Positions 1 through 6,713 of a stretch of DNA of 64,000 bases are shown piece after piece. Every line of letters begins with the position of its first letter. The stretch's first letter is position 1. The stretch comes from an archaeon (GTDB lineage: Archaea > Nanobdellota > Nanobdellia > Pacearchaeales > GW2011-AR1). The stretch spans positions 91,160 through 155,159 of the forward strand of contig JABHSE010000002.1 of the NCBI GenBank assembly GCA_018697035.1, given 5' to 3'. The notes under the pieces are model-generated. The model was not told the origin of the DNA. It searched no databases and saw nothing but the letters and a program-made list of their open reading frames with translations. A program made the translations under genes and the position numbers.

Positions 1-394
1 AAAAAACCCCATTTTCCCGACCTATTCTTCTAATTGAACTCAAGTTATCTAATTCCCCATTTTTAATTAAAATATCTCTCAAACTCTCAAATCTCGATCT
101 AAAATAACTAACAAAATCCCCAGCTTCCAGCTTCCCAGAACGCCCTTTAATATTTTTTAAAATATCAATCCCATTCTTCCTATCTCTAGATTCTTCATTC
201 TTAAGTCCTAATCTATCTTTATATTTATTTAAAATATTTTTACTCAAAATTCTCTCATTTATATGAAACCCTTTTAATTTTTTAATAATCCTTTCAACTT
301 CTTTAATTTCTAATTCAATAAAAAAATCCAATATACTCCTATCTAAAAAAAAACCACTCTCTCTGCAAATTTTTAATACATCCCGTTTTTCCAT
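1..394 (-). CDS. polB: DNA polymerase D small subunit (DP1), N-terminal part
   Basis: The reading frame opens at an ATG at 394 and runs off the left edge of the window, giving about 131 residues. The N-terminal part is helical and Lys-rich. Around residue 90 it has the sequence DFVSYFRSRFESLRDIL followed by LSSIRRIG, which matches the conserved block ahead of the OB-fold and phosphoesterase domains of archaeal DP1. DP1 is the exonuclease-type subunit of the heterodimeric replicative polymerase D. Its place directly downstream of orc1/cdc6 on the same strand, 110 bases away, is a common archaeal arrangement. The catalytic phosphoesterase domain lies outside the window, so identity rests on the N-terminal block and the context. 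Confidence 0.8.
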   Translation of the reverse strand, partial: MEKRDVLKICRESGFFLDRSILDFFIELEIKEVERIIKKLKGFHINERILSKNILNKYKDRLGLKNEESRDRKNGIDILKNIKGRSGKLEAGDFVSYFRSRFESLRDILIKNGELDNLSSIRRIGRENGVF

Positions 395-504
395 TTTAAA
401 ATCGGAGAATCTACAGATTAATGAATCTTGTCTCCAGTATCTAAAAAAAATCAACTTTATTTAAATACCTTCTCGAACTCCCAAAAAGTAATACTAAAAA
501 ATAA

Positions 505-1719
505 TCATAACCCCAAGGAATCAACCAAAATCGCCTCAACCTTATCAAACAAATTACTAGGAATAGCTAACCTAATCTCTCGCGTTCTCCCATGTCGACC
601 CTTAGAAATAACCTTAGCATTAACAATCCCTAACATATCAACCTCAGCAATAATATCTGAAATCCTCCGCTGTGTCAAAATATCAGTCTTCGTCCGGTCA
701 CATACATCTTGATATAAATTATAAACATCTCCTGTATAAAATCTGTCTAACTTTCCATTCTTACTTTGTTTAGTTAGTTCTAAAATAGCATATAAAACCA
801 ACTTAAACTGCTTAGGCTCACCCTCAATAATATCCAAAATCTTATCTTTCTCCATTTTCATATTAGCCAAATCAATATATTCTTCACTAATTATAGCAAC
901 TCCATCTCTCTCACTCAATTCACCTGCAATACGAAGCAAATCAAGTGCCCTCCTAGCATCTCCATGCTCCCTAGCAGCATAAGCAGCACATTTAGCCACA
1001 ACTCCATCTGCAACCACACCTTCCTTAAACGCCCCTTTACACCTCTCATTTAAAATATCCTGCAACTGAATCGCATTATAAGGATGAAAAATAAACTCTT
1101 CCTCTCCTAAACTAGATCTAACCCTAGGGTCAATATTTTCTAAAAAAGTCACCTCATTAGAAATTCCAATCAAAGAAATTTGTGCCTTACTTAACTCCTG
1201 ATTCAACCTAGTAAACGAATACAAAAAATTATCATCCATTTTTTTAATCATCTGATCCACTTCATCAAAAACAAAAACAATCAATTGCTTCTTCTTATCA
1301 ACCAACTCAATAAATTTAGCCCAAACTTGATCAGTAGGAAGGCCTGTATTAGCAATTTCCCCACCAAGTTGTCGGATTAAAGCAGCCAAAACCCTATATT
1401 CAGTATCAGCAACCTTTTTCAACTTACAATTCAAATACTCAAAATTAACCTCAACATCCAACTCTTTAGCTTTCTTTACTATCTCATTCTGAACATATTG
1501 AACTGAAAGTGTCTTTCCAGTCCCTGTCTTACCATAAACAAACAAATTACTAGGTCTATCTCCCCTTAAAACAGAAGCAAGAATAGAGGCAATCGACTTA
1601 ATCTGTTCATCACGATGCGGAATTGAATCTGGAGTATAACGAACCTGCAAAACTCCCTTATTCTTAAATAAACTATTATTAACAGCTGTATTAAAAATAC
1701 CACCAAGCTCAACTCCCAT
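505..1719 (-). CDS. orc1: Orc1/Cdc6 replication initiator
   Basis: An AAA+ ATPase of about 404 residues, normal for archaeal Orc1/Cdc6. Walker A is GKTGTGKT near residue 65, Walker B is VFVFDEVD near residue 150, sensor 1 is SLIGISNEV, and the C-terminal third is the winged helix that binds origin DNA. It recognises origin repeats, melts DNA and loads MCM. I start it at the ATG at 1719, since the frame upstream offers only a GTG. A TATA-like TTTAAATA at about 1761-1768 lies about 40 bases upstream. Polymerase D subunit DP1 follows on the same strand, and the upstream non-coding region looks like its origin. Confidence 0.95.
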   Translation of the reverse strand: MGVELGGIFNTAVNNSLFKNKGVLQVRYTPDSIPHRDEQIKSIASILASVLRGDRPSNLFVYGKTGTGKTLSVQYVQNEIVKKAKELDVEVNFEYLNCKLKKVADTEYRVLAALIRQLGGEIANTGLPTDQVWAKFIELVDKKKQLIVFVFDEVDQMIKKMDDNFLYSFTRLNQELSKAQISLIGISNEVTFLENIDPRVRSSLGEEEFIFHPYNAIQLQDILNERCKGAFKEGVVADGVVAKCAAYAAREHGDARRALDLLRIAGELSERDGVAIISEEYIDLANMKMEKDKILDIIEGEPKQFKLVLYAILELTKQSKNGKLDRFYTGDVYNLYQDVCDRTKTDILTQRRISDIIAEVDMLGIVNAKVISKGRHGRTREIRLAIPSNLFDKVEAILVDSLGL

Positions 1720-2091
1720 CACTTAAAATAAACCTCATAATACAATCCCAGTTCAAAACTATTTAAACTTTCATATACTAAAAACATCATCTTAAAATCC
1801 TATTTAATAAAACATCCTCACCCCATCTCTTCCTGTCCACAAAATACAAAATAAAATAAAATCATCGAGGATAAAACTCAATAAACTACAATATATATAA
1901 TATAATATATATAATATATAATATAAATACTTATAAATAAAATTTAAAAAAACAAATCAAAAAAATCCTATAAACTTTTATAAAACTTTCCATAAGAAAC
2001 CATAGGGTCACACTAAAATCATAAAAAAATTCATTTATTAATAAAATCAATATAAATACTACTAAATATTAATACAAAAACCAAAGAAAGA
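1720..2091. other. Candidate replication origin (oriC)
   Basis: About 370 non-coding bases between divergent orc1 and the PRC-barrel gene. Positions 1890-1929 are a 40-base run of only A and T in ATATATAA units, a plausible unwinding element. Two origin-recognition-box-like sequences flank it in opposite orientation. At 1987-2009 on the plus strand, TTCCATAAGAAAC is followed by an AGGG tract and matches 10 of 13 bases of the Sulfolobus-type core TTCCAGTGGAAAC. At about 1821-1837 the minus strand reads CAGGAAGAGATGGGG. Placement next to the initiator gene is the archaeal norm. The box matches are weak and found by eye. Confidence 0.5.
1761..1768 (-). promoter_or_regulatory. TATA-like box of orc1
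   Basis: On the minus strand this reads as a TTTAAAT-type box about 40 bases ahead of the orc1 ATG. It is the only strong TATA-like site between the gene and the AT-only run. Confidence 0.4.
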
Positions 2092-2099
2092 TTTATAAA
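2092..2099 (+). promoter_or_regulatory. TATA box of the PRC-barrel gene
   Basis: TTTATAAA lies about 25 bases ahead of the ATG at 2121, the spacing expected for a leaderless archaeal transcript. Confidence 0.6.
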
Positions 2100-2120
2100 C
2101 AATTTATATCTAAATCAAAC

Positions 2121-2375
2121 ATGGATAAAAAACCATTTAAAACATTATTAGGGAAACAAGTAGTTACAAAAGAAGGAAAAAAACTAGGGACAATAAAAGA
2201 TATAACATTTGAGGCCCGAACAGGAGAATTAATACATATAATATTACAAAATCTAACAATATATACATCAAATCTATCATTAGAAAGAACAAAAAATAAA
2301 GAAGCATTAATCCCATATAATGCAGTAATAGCAGTAGGAGATTTCATAGTAGTATCCGAAGAAGATTTATTATAA
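2121..2375 (+). CDS. PRC-barrel domain protein
   Basis: An 84-residue beta-rich protein beginning MDKKPFKTLLGKQVVTKEGK and containing LGTIKDITFEARTGELIHI, the typical first strands of the PRC barrel, and ending with LIPYNAVIAVGDFIVV. Archaeal stand-alone PRC-barrel proteins of this size are widespread; roles in RNA metabolism or FtsZ-based division (CdpB-type) have been reported for some. It probably acts in the cytoplasm as a dimer or adaptor. It faces away from orc1 across the putative origin and is followed 19 bases later by a second small gene, likely co-transcribed. Confidence 0.8.
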   Translation: MDKKPFKTLLGKQVVTKEGKKLGTIKDITFEARTGELIHIILQNLTIYTSNLSLERTKNKEALIPYNAVIAVGDFIVVSEEDLL

Positions 2376-2394
2376 AAAACAAATTAATTAAAAT

Positions 2395-2796
2395 ATGACA
2401 AATATAAAAATAATTGGCGCAAAATTTCTAGAAATAGAAGCAAAAAAAGATCCAGATTTCTCTGGAAAAATAGAATTAAAAACAAATATTCAAATTTCTT
2501 CATTAGAAAAAGTTAAAAAATCAAAAGATACACTAAAAATAACATATTTTTTTGAAATAGATTATGGAACCTTAGGTAAAATAAAACTAAAAGGTAATTT
2601 ATTTATTTTATCTGATCCAAAAACAATAAAAACAATTATAAAAAACAAAGAAAATAATGAATATAATACACCAGAATACATAAATATAACAAATTTTATA
2701 ATACAAAAGGCATCAATTAAAGCTTTTGAATTAGAAGAAGAACTAGGATTACCAATTCATATAAAATTACCAACCCTTTCTATAAAAAACGATTAA
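2395..2796 (+). CDS. Conserved small archaeal protein, possibly SecB-like
   Basis: A soluble 133-residue protein without signal or membrane segments. The pattern of long alternating beta strands (DFSGKIELKTNIQISSLEKV, then TLKITYFFEIDYGTLGKIKLKGNLF), a short helix around SDPKTIKTIIKN, and a C-terminal helix with LGLPIHIKLP resembles the SecB fold seen in MJ0357-type archaeal proteins. I infer this from the strand layout only, so a chaperone role is tentative. The coding sequence is extremely A-rich compared with the ribosomal genes. It lies 19 bases after the PRC-barrel gene on the same strand. Confidence 0.45.
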   Translation: MTNIKIIGAKFLEIEAKKDPDFSGKIELKTNIQISSLEKVKKSKDTLKITYFFEIDYGTLGKIKLKGNLFILSDPKTIKTIIKNKENNEYNTPEYINITNFIIQKASIKAFELEEELGLPIHIKLPTLSIKND

Positions 2797-2872
2797 AATA
2801 TTGTTTTATGAAATACTAAACTATATTTTAAAAAACAATCATAATTATAAACAAAACAATTCTTCCTAAGAT

Positions 2873-3508
2873 ATGGATCCCATAAAAGAGGCATTTAATA
2901 AAATAAAAGAAGATATATTACTCTTAAAAAATGAAATAAACAACCTAAATAAGAGGTTAAATGAAGTTCAGACAACTCCAACACATAATCAACCCATATC
3001 AACCCAACAAACCAACAAACCAACAGATTATCAGACAACTCCAACACATAATCAACCTATACAGCCTCTATATATACAAAATATACCTATTTCCACAGGA
3101 AATCAAGGGGTTCCAACAAACAAACCAACACACACACAAACAAACCAACACACACACAATACCCCCAATCTAGACTTTAAACAAGTAAATAACATATTAG
3201 ATTCATTAGATACAATAAAAAAAGAAATAAGATTTAAATTTAAACGTCTAACACCACAAGAAATGCTCATTTTTGGTACACTATACACACTTGAAAATCA
3301 AAATAATATAGAAATAACATACAAAATCATAGCTTTAGAGTTAAAATTAAGCGAATCATCAATAAGAGATTATATTAATAAACTCATAAAAAAAGGCATT
3401 CCTATTGAAAAATCAAGGAAAAATAACAAAACAATTATTTTAAAAATATCTCAAGATCTAAAGAATATAACAAATTTAAGCACCATACAGAGCCTTAGAG
3501 CGCTTTAA
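2873..3508 (+). CDS. Winged-helix protein with coiled coil and repeat linker
   Basis: A 211-residue protein with three parts. Residues 1-33 form an amphipathic coiled coil (KEDILLLKNEINNLNKRLN). Residues 34-105 are a low-complexity Thr/Gln/Pro/His linker coded by direct repeats. From about residue 125 comes a winged helix-turn-helix: LTPQEMLIFGTLYTL, then YKIIALELKLSESSIRDYINKLIKKGIPI with a wing. The same architecture appears in the minus-strand gene at 3805-4401, so the two are probably paralogous DNA-binding proteins. The coiled coil suggests oligomerisation. The direct target is not known; palindromes lie just downstream. Base composition is very AT-rich. Confidence 0.75.
   Translation: MDPIKEAFNKIKEDILLLKNEINNLNKRLNEVQTTPTHNQPISTQQTNKPTDYQTTPTHNQPIQPLYIQNIPISTGNQGVPTNKPTHTQTNQHTHNTPNLDFKQVNNILDSLDTIKKEIRFKFKRLTPQEMLIFGTLYTLENQNNIEITYKIIALELKLSESSIRDYINKLIKKGIPIEKSRKNNKTIILKISQDLKNITNLSTIQSLRAL
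2968..3057. repeat. 27-bp direct repeat in the linker of the winged-helix gene
   Basis: Identical 27-bp copies lie at 2968-2994 and 3031-3057, a 63-base period. A second tandem, about 20 bp of CAAACAAACCAACACACACA type, follows at about 3117-3158. Both stay in frame and code the Thr/Gln/His-rich linker, so repeat slippage can change the linker length without breaking the frame. Confidence 0.85.
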
Positions 3509-3586
3509 TTTAATAAAACAATACATTTCATCGACGACAAATTAATTTTTATAGATAAATCTAAATAAAAAACTTCCAAATAATAA

Positions 3587-3606
3587 TTATTCGTTTAAAC
3601 GAATAA
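3587..3606. promoter_or_regulatory. 20-bp perfect palindrome, operator-like
   Basis: TTATTCGTTTAAACGAATAA is fully self-complementary and lies between the two convergent winged-helix genes. A degenerate version with the same TTCG and CGAA arms occurs at 6295-6313. Perfect symmetry without a loop is typical of a dimeric DNA-binding protein site rather than a terminator. No clear promoter is placed next to it, so its role is open. Confidence 0.5.
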
Positions 3607-3649
3607 AATTTTAAGGAAATTACCTCACTTTTCCACCTAATATAATAAC

Positions 3650-3670
3650 CCTAAATCTAACATATTTAGG
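3650..3670. terminator. Small hairpin in convergent gap
   Basis: CCTAAAT and ATTTAGG form a perfect 7-bp stem around a 7-base loop. It is followed on the plus strand by a T-rich stretch, GTTTATTTTTATATGG. It could end transcription from the plus-strand winged-helix gene. Confidence 0.35.
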
Positions 3671-3729
3671 CTAGTTTATTTTTATATGGTTTTAATATTA
3701 ACTATCTCTTTTTCTTTATTAAACCCAAT

Positions 3730-3811
3730 CTCTCACTTTTTCACTTTATTTATCTGAAAATTCACTATTTTTATTAGAAAAATAACAAATTAACTCTCAC
3801 TTTTTCACTTT
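3730..3811. repeat. Two 18-bp copies of CTCTCACTTTTTCACTTT
   Basis: Perfect direct copies at 3730-3747 and 3794-3811, the second overlapping the stop codon of the minus-strand winged-helix gene. A shorter relative, CTCACTTTTCC, is at 3624-3634. Inverted partners occur at 6150-6165 (16-bp exact with 3791-3806) and 6184-6194 (11-bp exact with 3624-3634), so the set brackets the 3.8-6.15 kb module. They may be boundary repeats, protein sites or T-rich termination signals. Confidence 0.6.
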
Positions 3812-4401
3812 TTCCCCTTTTTTGATTGACTTACCTTAATTTTTACACTTTTTATAATACTATCCTTGATTTCATCGGGAACATATAGTCTTTTTTTCCC
3901 ACTAAACTCCCTAGATTCCATAATTAAATTATAATTTTTTTGTTTTATTGTATTTATTTGACCCCTAATAGTACTCTTATTCTTCCCAAGTAAAGCAGCT
4001 AGATCTTCATAACTAAGCTTCATTTCTGAATTCAATAAAGCCCAAATAATACCTCTCTCCATAACAGTAAGATTGGATAAAACGTCTGTTTGGACGTCTG
4101 TTTGGACGTCTGTTTGGACAACGCTCTGCGATGTTTGTTTAATAGTAGATGTTTGTTTCTGTTTGGACATCTGTGGACCAAAGAAAGAAATAAAATCTTT
4201 TATCTCAAGAATATCGTTTTGAATGTCTAAAAGTTGATTTTTAATATTCAAAATATCATCCTCTTGTTTTGTATGTTTACCGTCGAGATGCGTGATCCAT
4301 TCACCCACTTTATTAAAATCTTTCTTCACATGACCAAAAGAATCTTGCACATCATCCCTTAACTTTTCAATTTTCTTTTTATGTCCAAAAAAACTCCACA
4401 T
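3805..4401 (-). CDS. Winged-helix protein with coiled coil and TDVQ repeats
   Basis: About 198 residues when started at the ATG at 4401 (MWSFFGHKKKIEKLRD). The frame is open to an upstream start at 4464, and homologous families usually begin with the W/F-rich peptide chosen here. The N-terminal 90 residues are a long coiled coil. A (QTDV)n linker coded by three 12-bp DNA repeats follows, then a winged helix-turn-helix: NLTVMERGIIWALL, YEDLAALLGKNKSTIRGQI. It mirrors the architecture of the gene at 2873-3508. A palindrome at 4542-4556 lies beside its TATA-like region, which suggests autoregulation. The function is probably transcription or plasmid-like partition control, which I cannot prove. 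Confidence 0.7.
   Translation of the reverse strand: MWSFFGHKKKIEKLRDDVQDSFGHVKKDFNKVGEWITHLDGKHTKQEDDILNIKNQLLDIQNDILEIKDFISFFGPQMSKQKQTSTIKQTSQSVVQTDVQTDVQTDVLSNLTVMERGIIWALLNSEMKLSYEDLAALLGKNKSTIRGQINTIKQKNYNLIMESREFSGKKRLYVPDEIKDSIIKSVKIKVSQSKKGKK
4084..4119. repeat. Three tandem 12-bp repeats
   Basis: GTCTGTTTGGAC occurs three times head to tail inside the coding sequence and codes the QTDV linker. The reverse complement core GTCCAAAC reappears four times in the upstream region, so the same 8-mer marks both the gene and its promoter side. Confidence 0.8.
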
Positions 4402-4445
4402 CTTAACCAACTCTAAACACATTTCTTTATAAATCTTTCGCGTTG

Positions 4446-4621
4446 TCCAAACACCAAACACCACTTAACACCCACCTAAACACACAAACACCAATAAAAC
4501 ACTCATCCAAACACCATCTGTCCAAACACCAAACACCATCATTTATCGTCGATAAAAAATATAAATACCAATAAAATTCAATAAACTATAACAAGCACTC
4601 ATTAAAGGCCGTCCAAACACT
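4446..4621. repeat. Dispersed TCCAAACACCA repeats upstream of winged-helix gene
   Basis: TCCAAACACCA occurs at 4446-4456, 4506-4516 and 4521-4531, with a variant TCCAAACACT at 4612-4621, plus extra CAAACACC units between. They lie on the promoter side of the minus-strand winged-helix gene. Repeated 11-mers here look like multiple binding sites, perhaps for the neighbouring DNA-binding protein. Confidence 0.6.
4542..4556. promoter_or_regulatory. 15-bp palindrome next to promoter
   Basis: TTTATCGTCGATAAA is a perfect odd palindrome. On the minus strand a TTTATATTT box at about 4556-4566 precedes it, so the palindrome lies where a repressor would block transcription of the winged-helix gene. 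A related core, ATCGACGAC, appears at about 3529-3537 after the other winged-helix gene. Confidence 0.5.
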
Positions 4622-4723
4622 AAAAAACACCAAACGACCATATACATCTGTTCAAACACAACTATTAAAACAGCCAAAATCGAACCCCAAAAAGATTATA
4701 AACTTCAAAAACAATCAATCCAG

Positions 4724-5017
4724 ATGCAATTAAAAAAGAGATTAATGTATTCAGGAATAATCTCGGCAATAAGTTTAATCACCTCAATAATTATACCAAT
4801 TATTCCATGTAGAACTGCACCAAATATACCAAATCCAATCTATAAGTGGACACTCTGCTCATTAAATCCAGATAAGATATTACCCACAGGACACATTACA
4901 GAATACCTTGGATATACAACGGTTTTAAAGGATACATATATTTTAACTATTATTATCTCATTCATCGCAGCTATGATATTTTTCCATTACACCGCGGGAA
5001 AAAGAAAAAAAAATTAA
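4724..5017 (+). CDS. Small two-helix membrane protein
   Basis: A 97-residue protein of no family I recognise. Residues 8-28 (MYSGIISAISLITSIIIPII) and 71-88 (TYILTIIISFIAAMIFFHY) are membrane helices. The loop between them, about 40 residues, holds two cysteines, prolines and a WTLCSLNPDK segment and would lie outside the cell if the Lys-rich ends are cytoplasmic. A TATA-like GATTATAAACTT about 25-30 bases upstream suggests a leaderless transcript. The next gene starts 12 bases after its stop behind a strong Shine-Dalgarno, so the two small membrane proteins form one operon. Confidence 0.65.
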   Translation: MQLKKRLMYSGIISAISLITSIIIPIIPCRTAPNIPNPIYKWTLCSLNPDKILPTGHITEYLGYTTVLKDTYILTIIISFIAAMIFFHYTAGKRKKN

Positions 5018-5029
5018 AAGGAGGTTAAA

Positions 5030-5221
5030 ATGCAAGACAATAGTTTAGTAGGAATTTTGACATGGATAGTAGGAATCCTGGTATCATTAGCAGTAGGCTC
5101 GGGAATGATCGATGGAACACTTTCTATACCAATGATACATTCAACAATCACAGCTGTCGCCGGCTGGGTAGTTGTAGCAGGCGCAATCATCAGCGTAATC
5201 GTATCAATTTTTAGCAAATAA
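5030..5221 (+). CDS. 63-residue two-helix membrane protein
   Basis: No recognised family. The protein is almost entirely hydrophobic: helix one at residues 7-22, a short polar turn with GMIDGTLSIPMIHS, and helix two at residues 38-60. The AAAGGAGG sequence 6 bases ahead of the ATG is one of the clearest ribosome-binding sites in the window and supports the start. It is co-transcribed with the preceding membrane protein. Its size and two-helix build resemble holins, toxins or small membrane subunits, but there is no evidence to choose between these. Confidence 0.65.
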   Translation: MQDNSLVGILTWIVGILVSLAVGSGMIDGTLSIPMIHSTITAVAGWVVVAGAIISVIVSIFSK

Positions 5222-5516
5222 ATATATCTATATAATTTTTTTTATTTTTATTTCCAAACATCAACAACAAAAATACAATGTTCACTAACCAAACCTTAGT
5301 GCACAATCCGTCCCATGGAGACAAAATTTATTAACAAAAAGGTTCCAAAAATATTTGAAAGAAGTCAAAACCCCACAGAGTTCATATAATCTAAAAAACA
5401 CTCCAAAAACACCCAAAGTTCGTACAATATACATTATATGACGTTCTTCCAATTAAAAACGAACGGAATTAGCCCGTTTGCACAAACTATTTAATATACG
5501 AACGTCTTTTTTTTGA
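5222..5516. other. Intergenic region
   Basis: No gene seen. A hairpin CACTAA/TTAGTG with a 7-base loop lies at 5283-5301, about 60 bases after the preceding stop, and could end that transcript. Near the right end, a TTTAATATA box at about 5490-5498 fits the promoter of the HNH gene. Several ACGAAC/GTTCGT motifs (about 5419, 5459 and 5499) surround it. Confidence 0.4.
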
Positions 5517-5978
5517 ATGGTGATAAAAATATGTAGCAATTGCTCTAAAGAAAAAGAACATCACGCAAAGGGTCTCTGTTACACCTGTTATAAAAAAATA
5601 AATTGGAAACCCAAAATCAAAAAATGCCGCCGTTGCCAAAAATCCAGAGCAATCCACGCCAAAAACCTCTGCGCCGGATGCTACAACACAACATTCCACT
5701 TAGACAAATCCAAAGCCTATAATCAACGAAAACGAAACAATATAGACCTCAAGACCTTCCGAAAAACAACTAAACAATGTGTCATATGCGAATTCGACAA
5801 AATCGTAGATATCCACCACATCGACTTAAACAAAACCAACAATTCCCCAAAAAACCTGATCGGCCTATGTCCAAACCACCACAGAATGATTCACAATCAC
5901 AACTTTCGCCCAGAACTCTTTGTAATACTAAGGCAAAAAGGCTTTGATCTCCCACTTGAAAACATCCACAAGCCCTAA
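5517..5978 (+). CDS. HNH endonuclease-like protein with two zinc ribbons
   Basis: A 153-residue protein. Residues 1-60 hold two CxxC pairs of zinc fingers: CSNCSKEKEHHAKGLCYTC, then CRRCQKSRAIHAKNLCAGC. Residues 88-125 carry an HNH core with CVIC, the double histidine IHHID, NSPKNLIGLC and NHHRMIH. The HH, N and H of the metal-binding beta-beta-alpha site are present, so it is probably an active nuclease. Stand-alone HNH genes like this are common as mobile or homing-type genes and in DPANN accessory regions. The coding sequence is richer in C than the A-rich genes to its left. It converges on the zinc-ribbon gene at 6375. Confidence 0.75.
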   Translation: MVIKICSNCSKEKEHHAKGLCYTCYKKINWKPKIKKCRRCQKSRAIHAKNLCAGCYNTTFHLDKSKAYNQRKRNNIDLKTFRKTTKQCVICEFDKIVDIHHIDLNKTNNSPKNLIGLCPNHHRMIHNHNFRPELFVILRQKGFDLPLENIHKP

Positions 5979-6374
5979 AATTAAATACATCCTAACAAAT
6001 TTTAAAACATCCTAACAAATTCTAAGTCAAACATCCAATAAAGCACCCAACTCCAAACAAAAACGTTCTCAAACACACTTTAAAACACGAAATCAACATA
6101 ATTTATCTCAAAAACCAACAATATCCCAAAAAACACTCAAATCTTAAACGAAAAAGTGAGAGTTAGAAAAAGGCAATTTTACAGGAAAAGTGAGACAATA
6201 AATAACACTACTAAACCAAAAAAATAACAACCATATCTAACTATAAAAGTTCGCATAATAACAAAATAATAATAACAAAAATAAAACAAAATAGTTATTC
6301 GGTTTAACGAAAACAAAAAACATAGTCCCAAACATAACAATACAAGATTCTAAAATTTCAATAAACAATTAAAT
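5979..6374. other. Convergent intergenic region with repeats
   Basis: About 395 bases with no supportable gene. It holds a 15-bp direct repeat ACATCCTAACAAATT at 5987-6001 and 6007-6021; GAAAAAGTGAGAGTTA at 6150-6165 and GGAAAAGTGAG at 6184-6194, which are inverted copies of motifs at 3.6-3.8 kb; and a degenerate TTATTCG...CGAA palindrome at 6295-6313 related to the perfect one at 3587-3606. Confidence 0.6.
6295..6313. promoter_or_regulatory. Degenerate copy of the TTATTCG palindrome
   Basis: TTATTCGGTTTAACGAAAA keeps the TTCG/CGAA arms and the central TTTAA of the 20-bp palindrome at 3587-3606. It may be a second site for the same DNA-binding protein. Confidence 0.4.
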
Positions 6375-6653
6375 TTATTTCCCCTTAAAACAATCCCTAC
6401 AAAGAACAGGCTTACCCTGCGTCGGCTTAAATGGAACCGTCGTAGCCCTACCGCAATCAGCGCAAACCACATTAAAGTCTCGCCTTTCCCTATTGCCGCC
6501 AAACCCACGATCTCTTCCGCCACCCCTATGGTTATCTCTACCTTTCTTAAAACACGCATCGCATTTCACAGGTCGACCCTCCGTAGGATTAAACGGAATC
6601 TCGCATTCCTCATTACATTCCGAACAAGTTGCCTTGAACATTTCTCTTTCCAT
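6375..6653 (-). CDS. Protein with two CxxC-x17-CxxC zinc domains
   Basis: A 92-residue protein with two near-identical zinc ribbons: FKATCSECNEECEIPFNPT ending KCDACFKK, and FNVVCADCGRATTVPFKPT ending LCRDCFKGK. In each the two CxxC pairs are 17 residues apart, the defining spacing of the CxxC-x17-CxxC family common in uncultured bacteria and archaea. A Gly/Arg-rich linker (GRDNHRGGGRDRGFGGNRERR) between them suggests RNA or single-strand DNA binding. Transcribed alone and divergently from xerA. Confidence 0.8.
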   Translation of the reverse strand: MEREMFKATCSECNEECEIPFNPTEGRPVKCDACFKKGRDNHRGGGRDRGFGGNRERRDFNVVCADCGRATTVPFKPTQGKPVLCRDCFKGK

Positions 6654-6713
6654 ATCAACATCTCAAAATATAACTATAAAAACCTTCGCATCCCAACCTA
6701 AACAGGTGACAAA

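Noticed and set aside
3117-3158. CA-rich repeats that looked like a short CRISPR array
   Set aside because: The units are adjacent 20-bp tandems without unique spacers and stay in frame in a protein linker.
4446-4621. CAAACACC repeats as a CRISPR array
   Set aside because: Units are 11 bp, irregularly spaced, with no constant-length spacers and no cas genes nearby.
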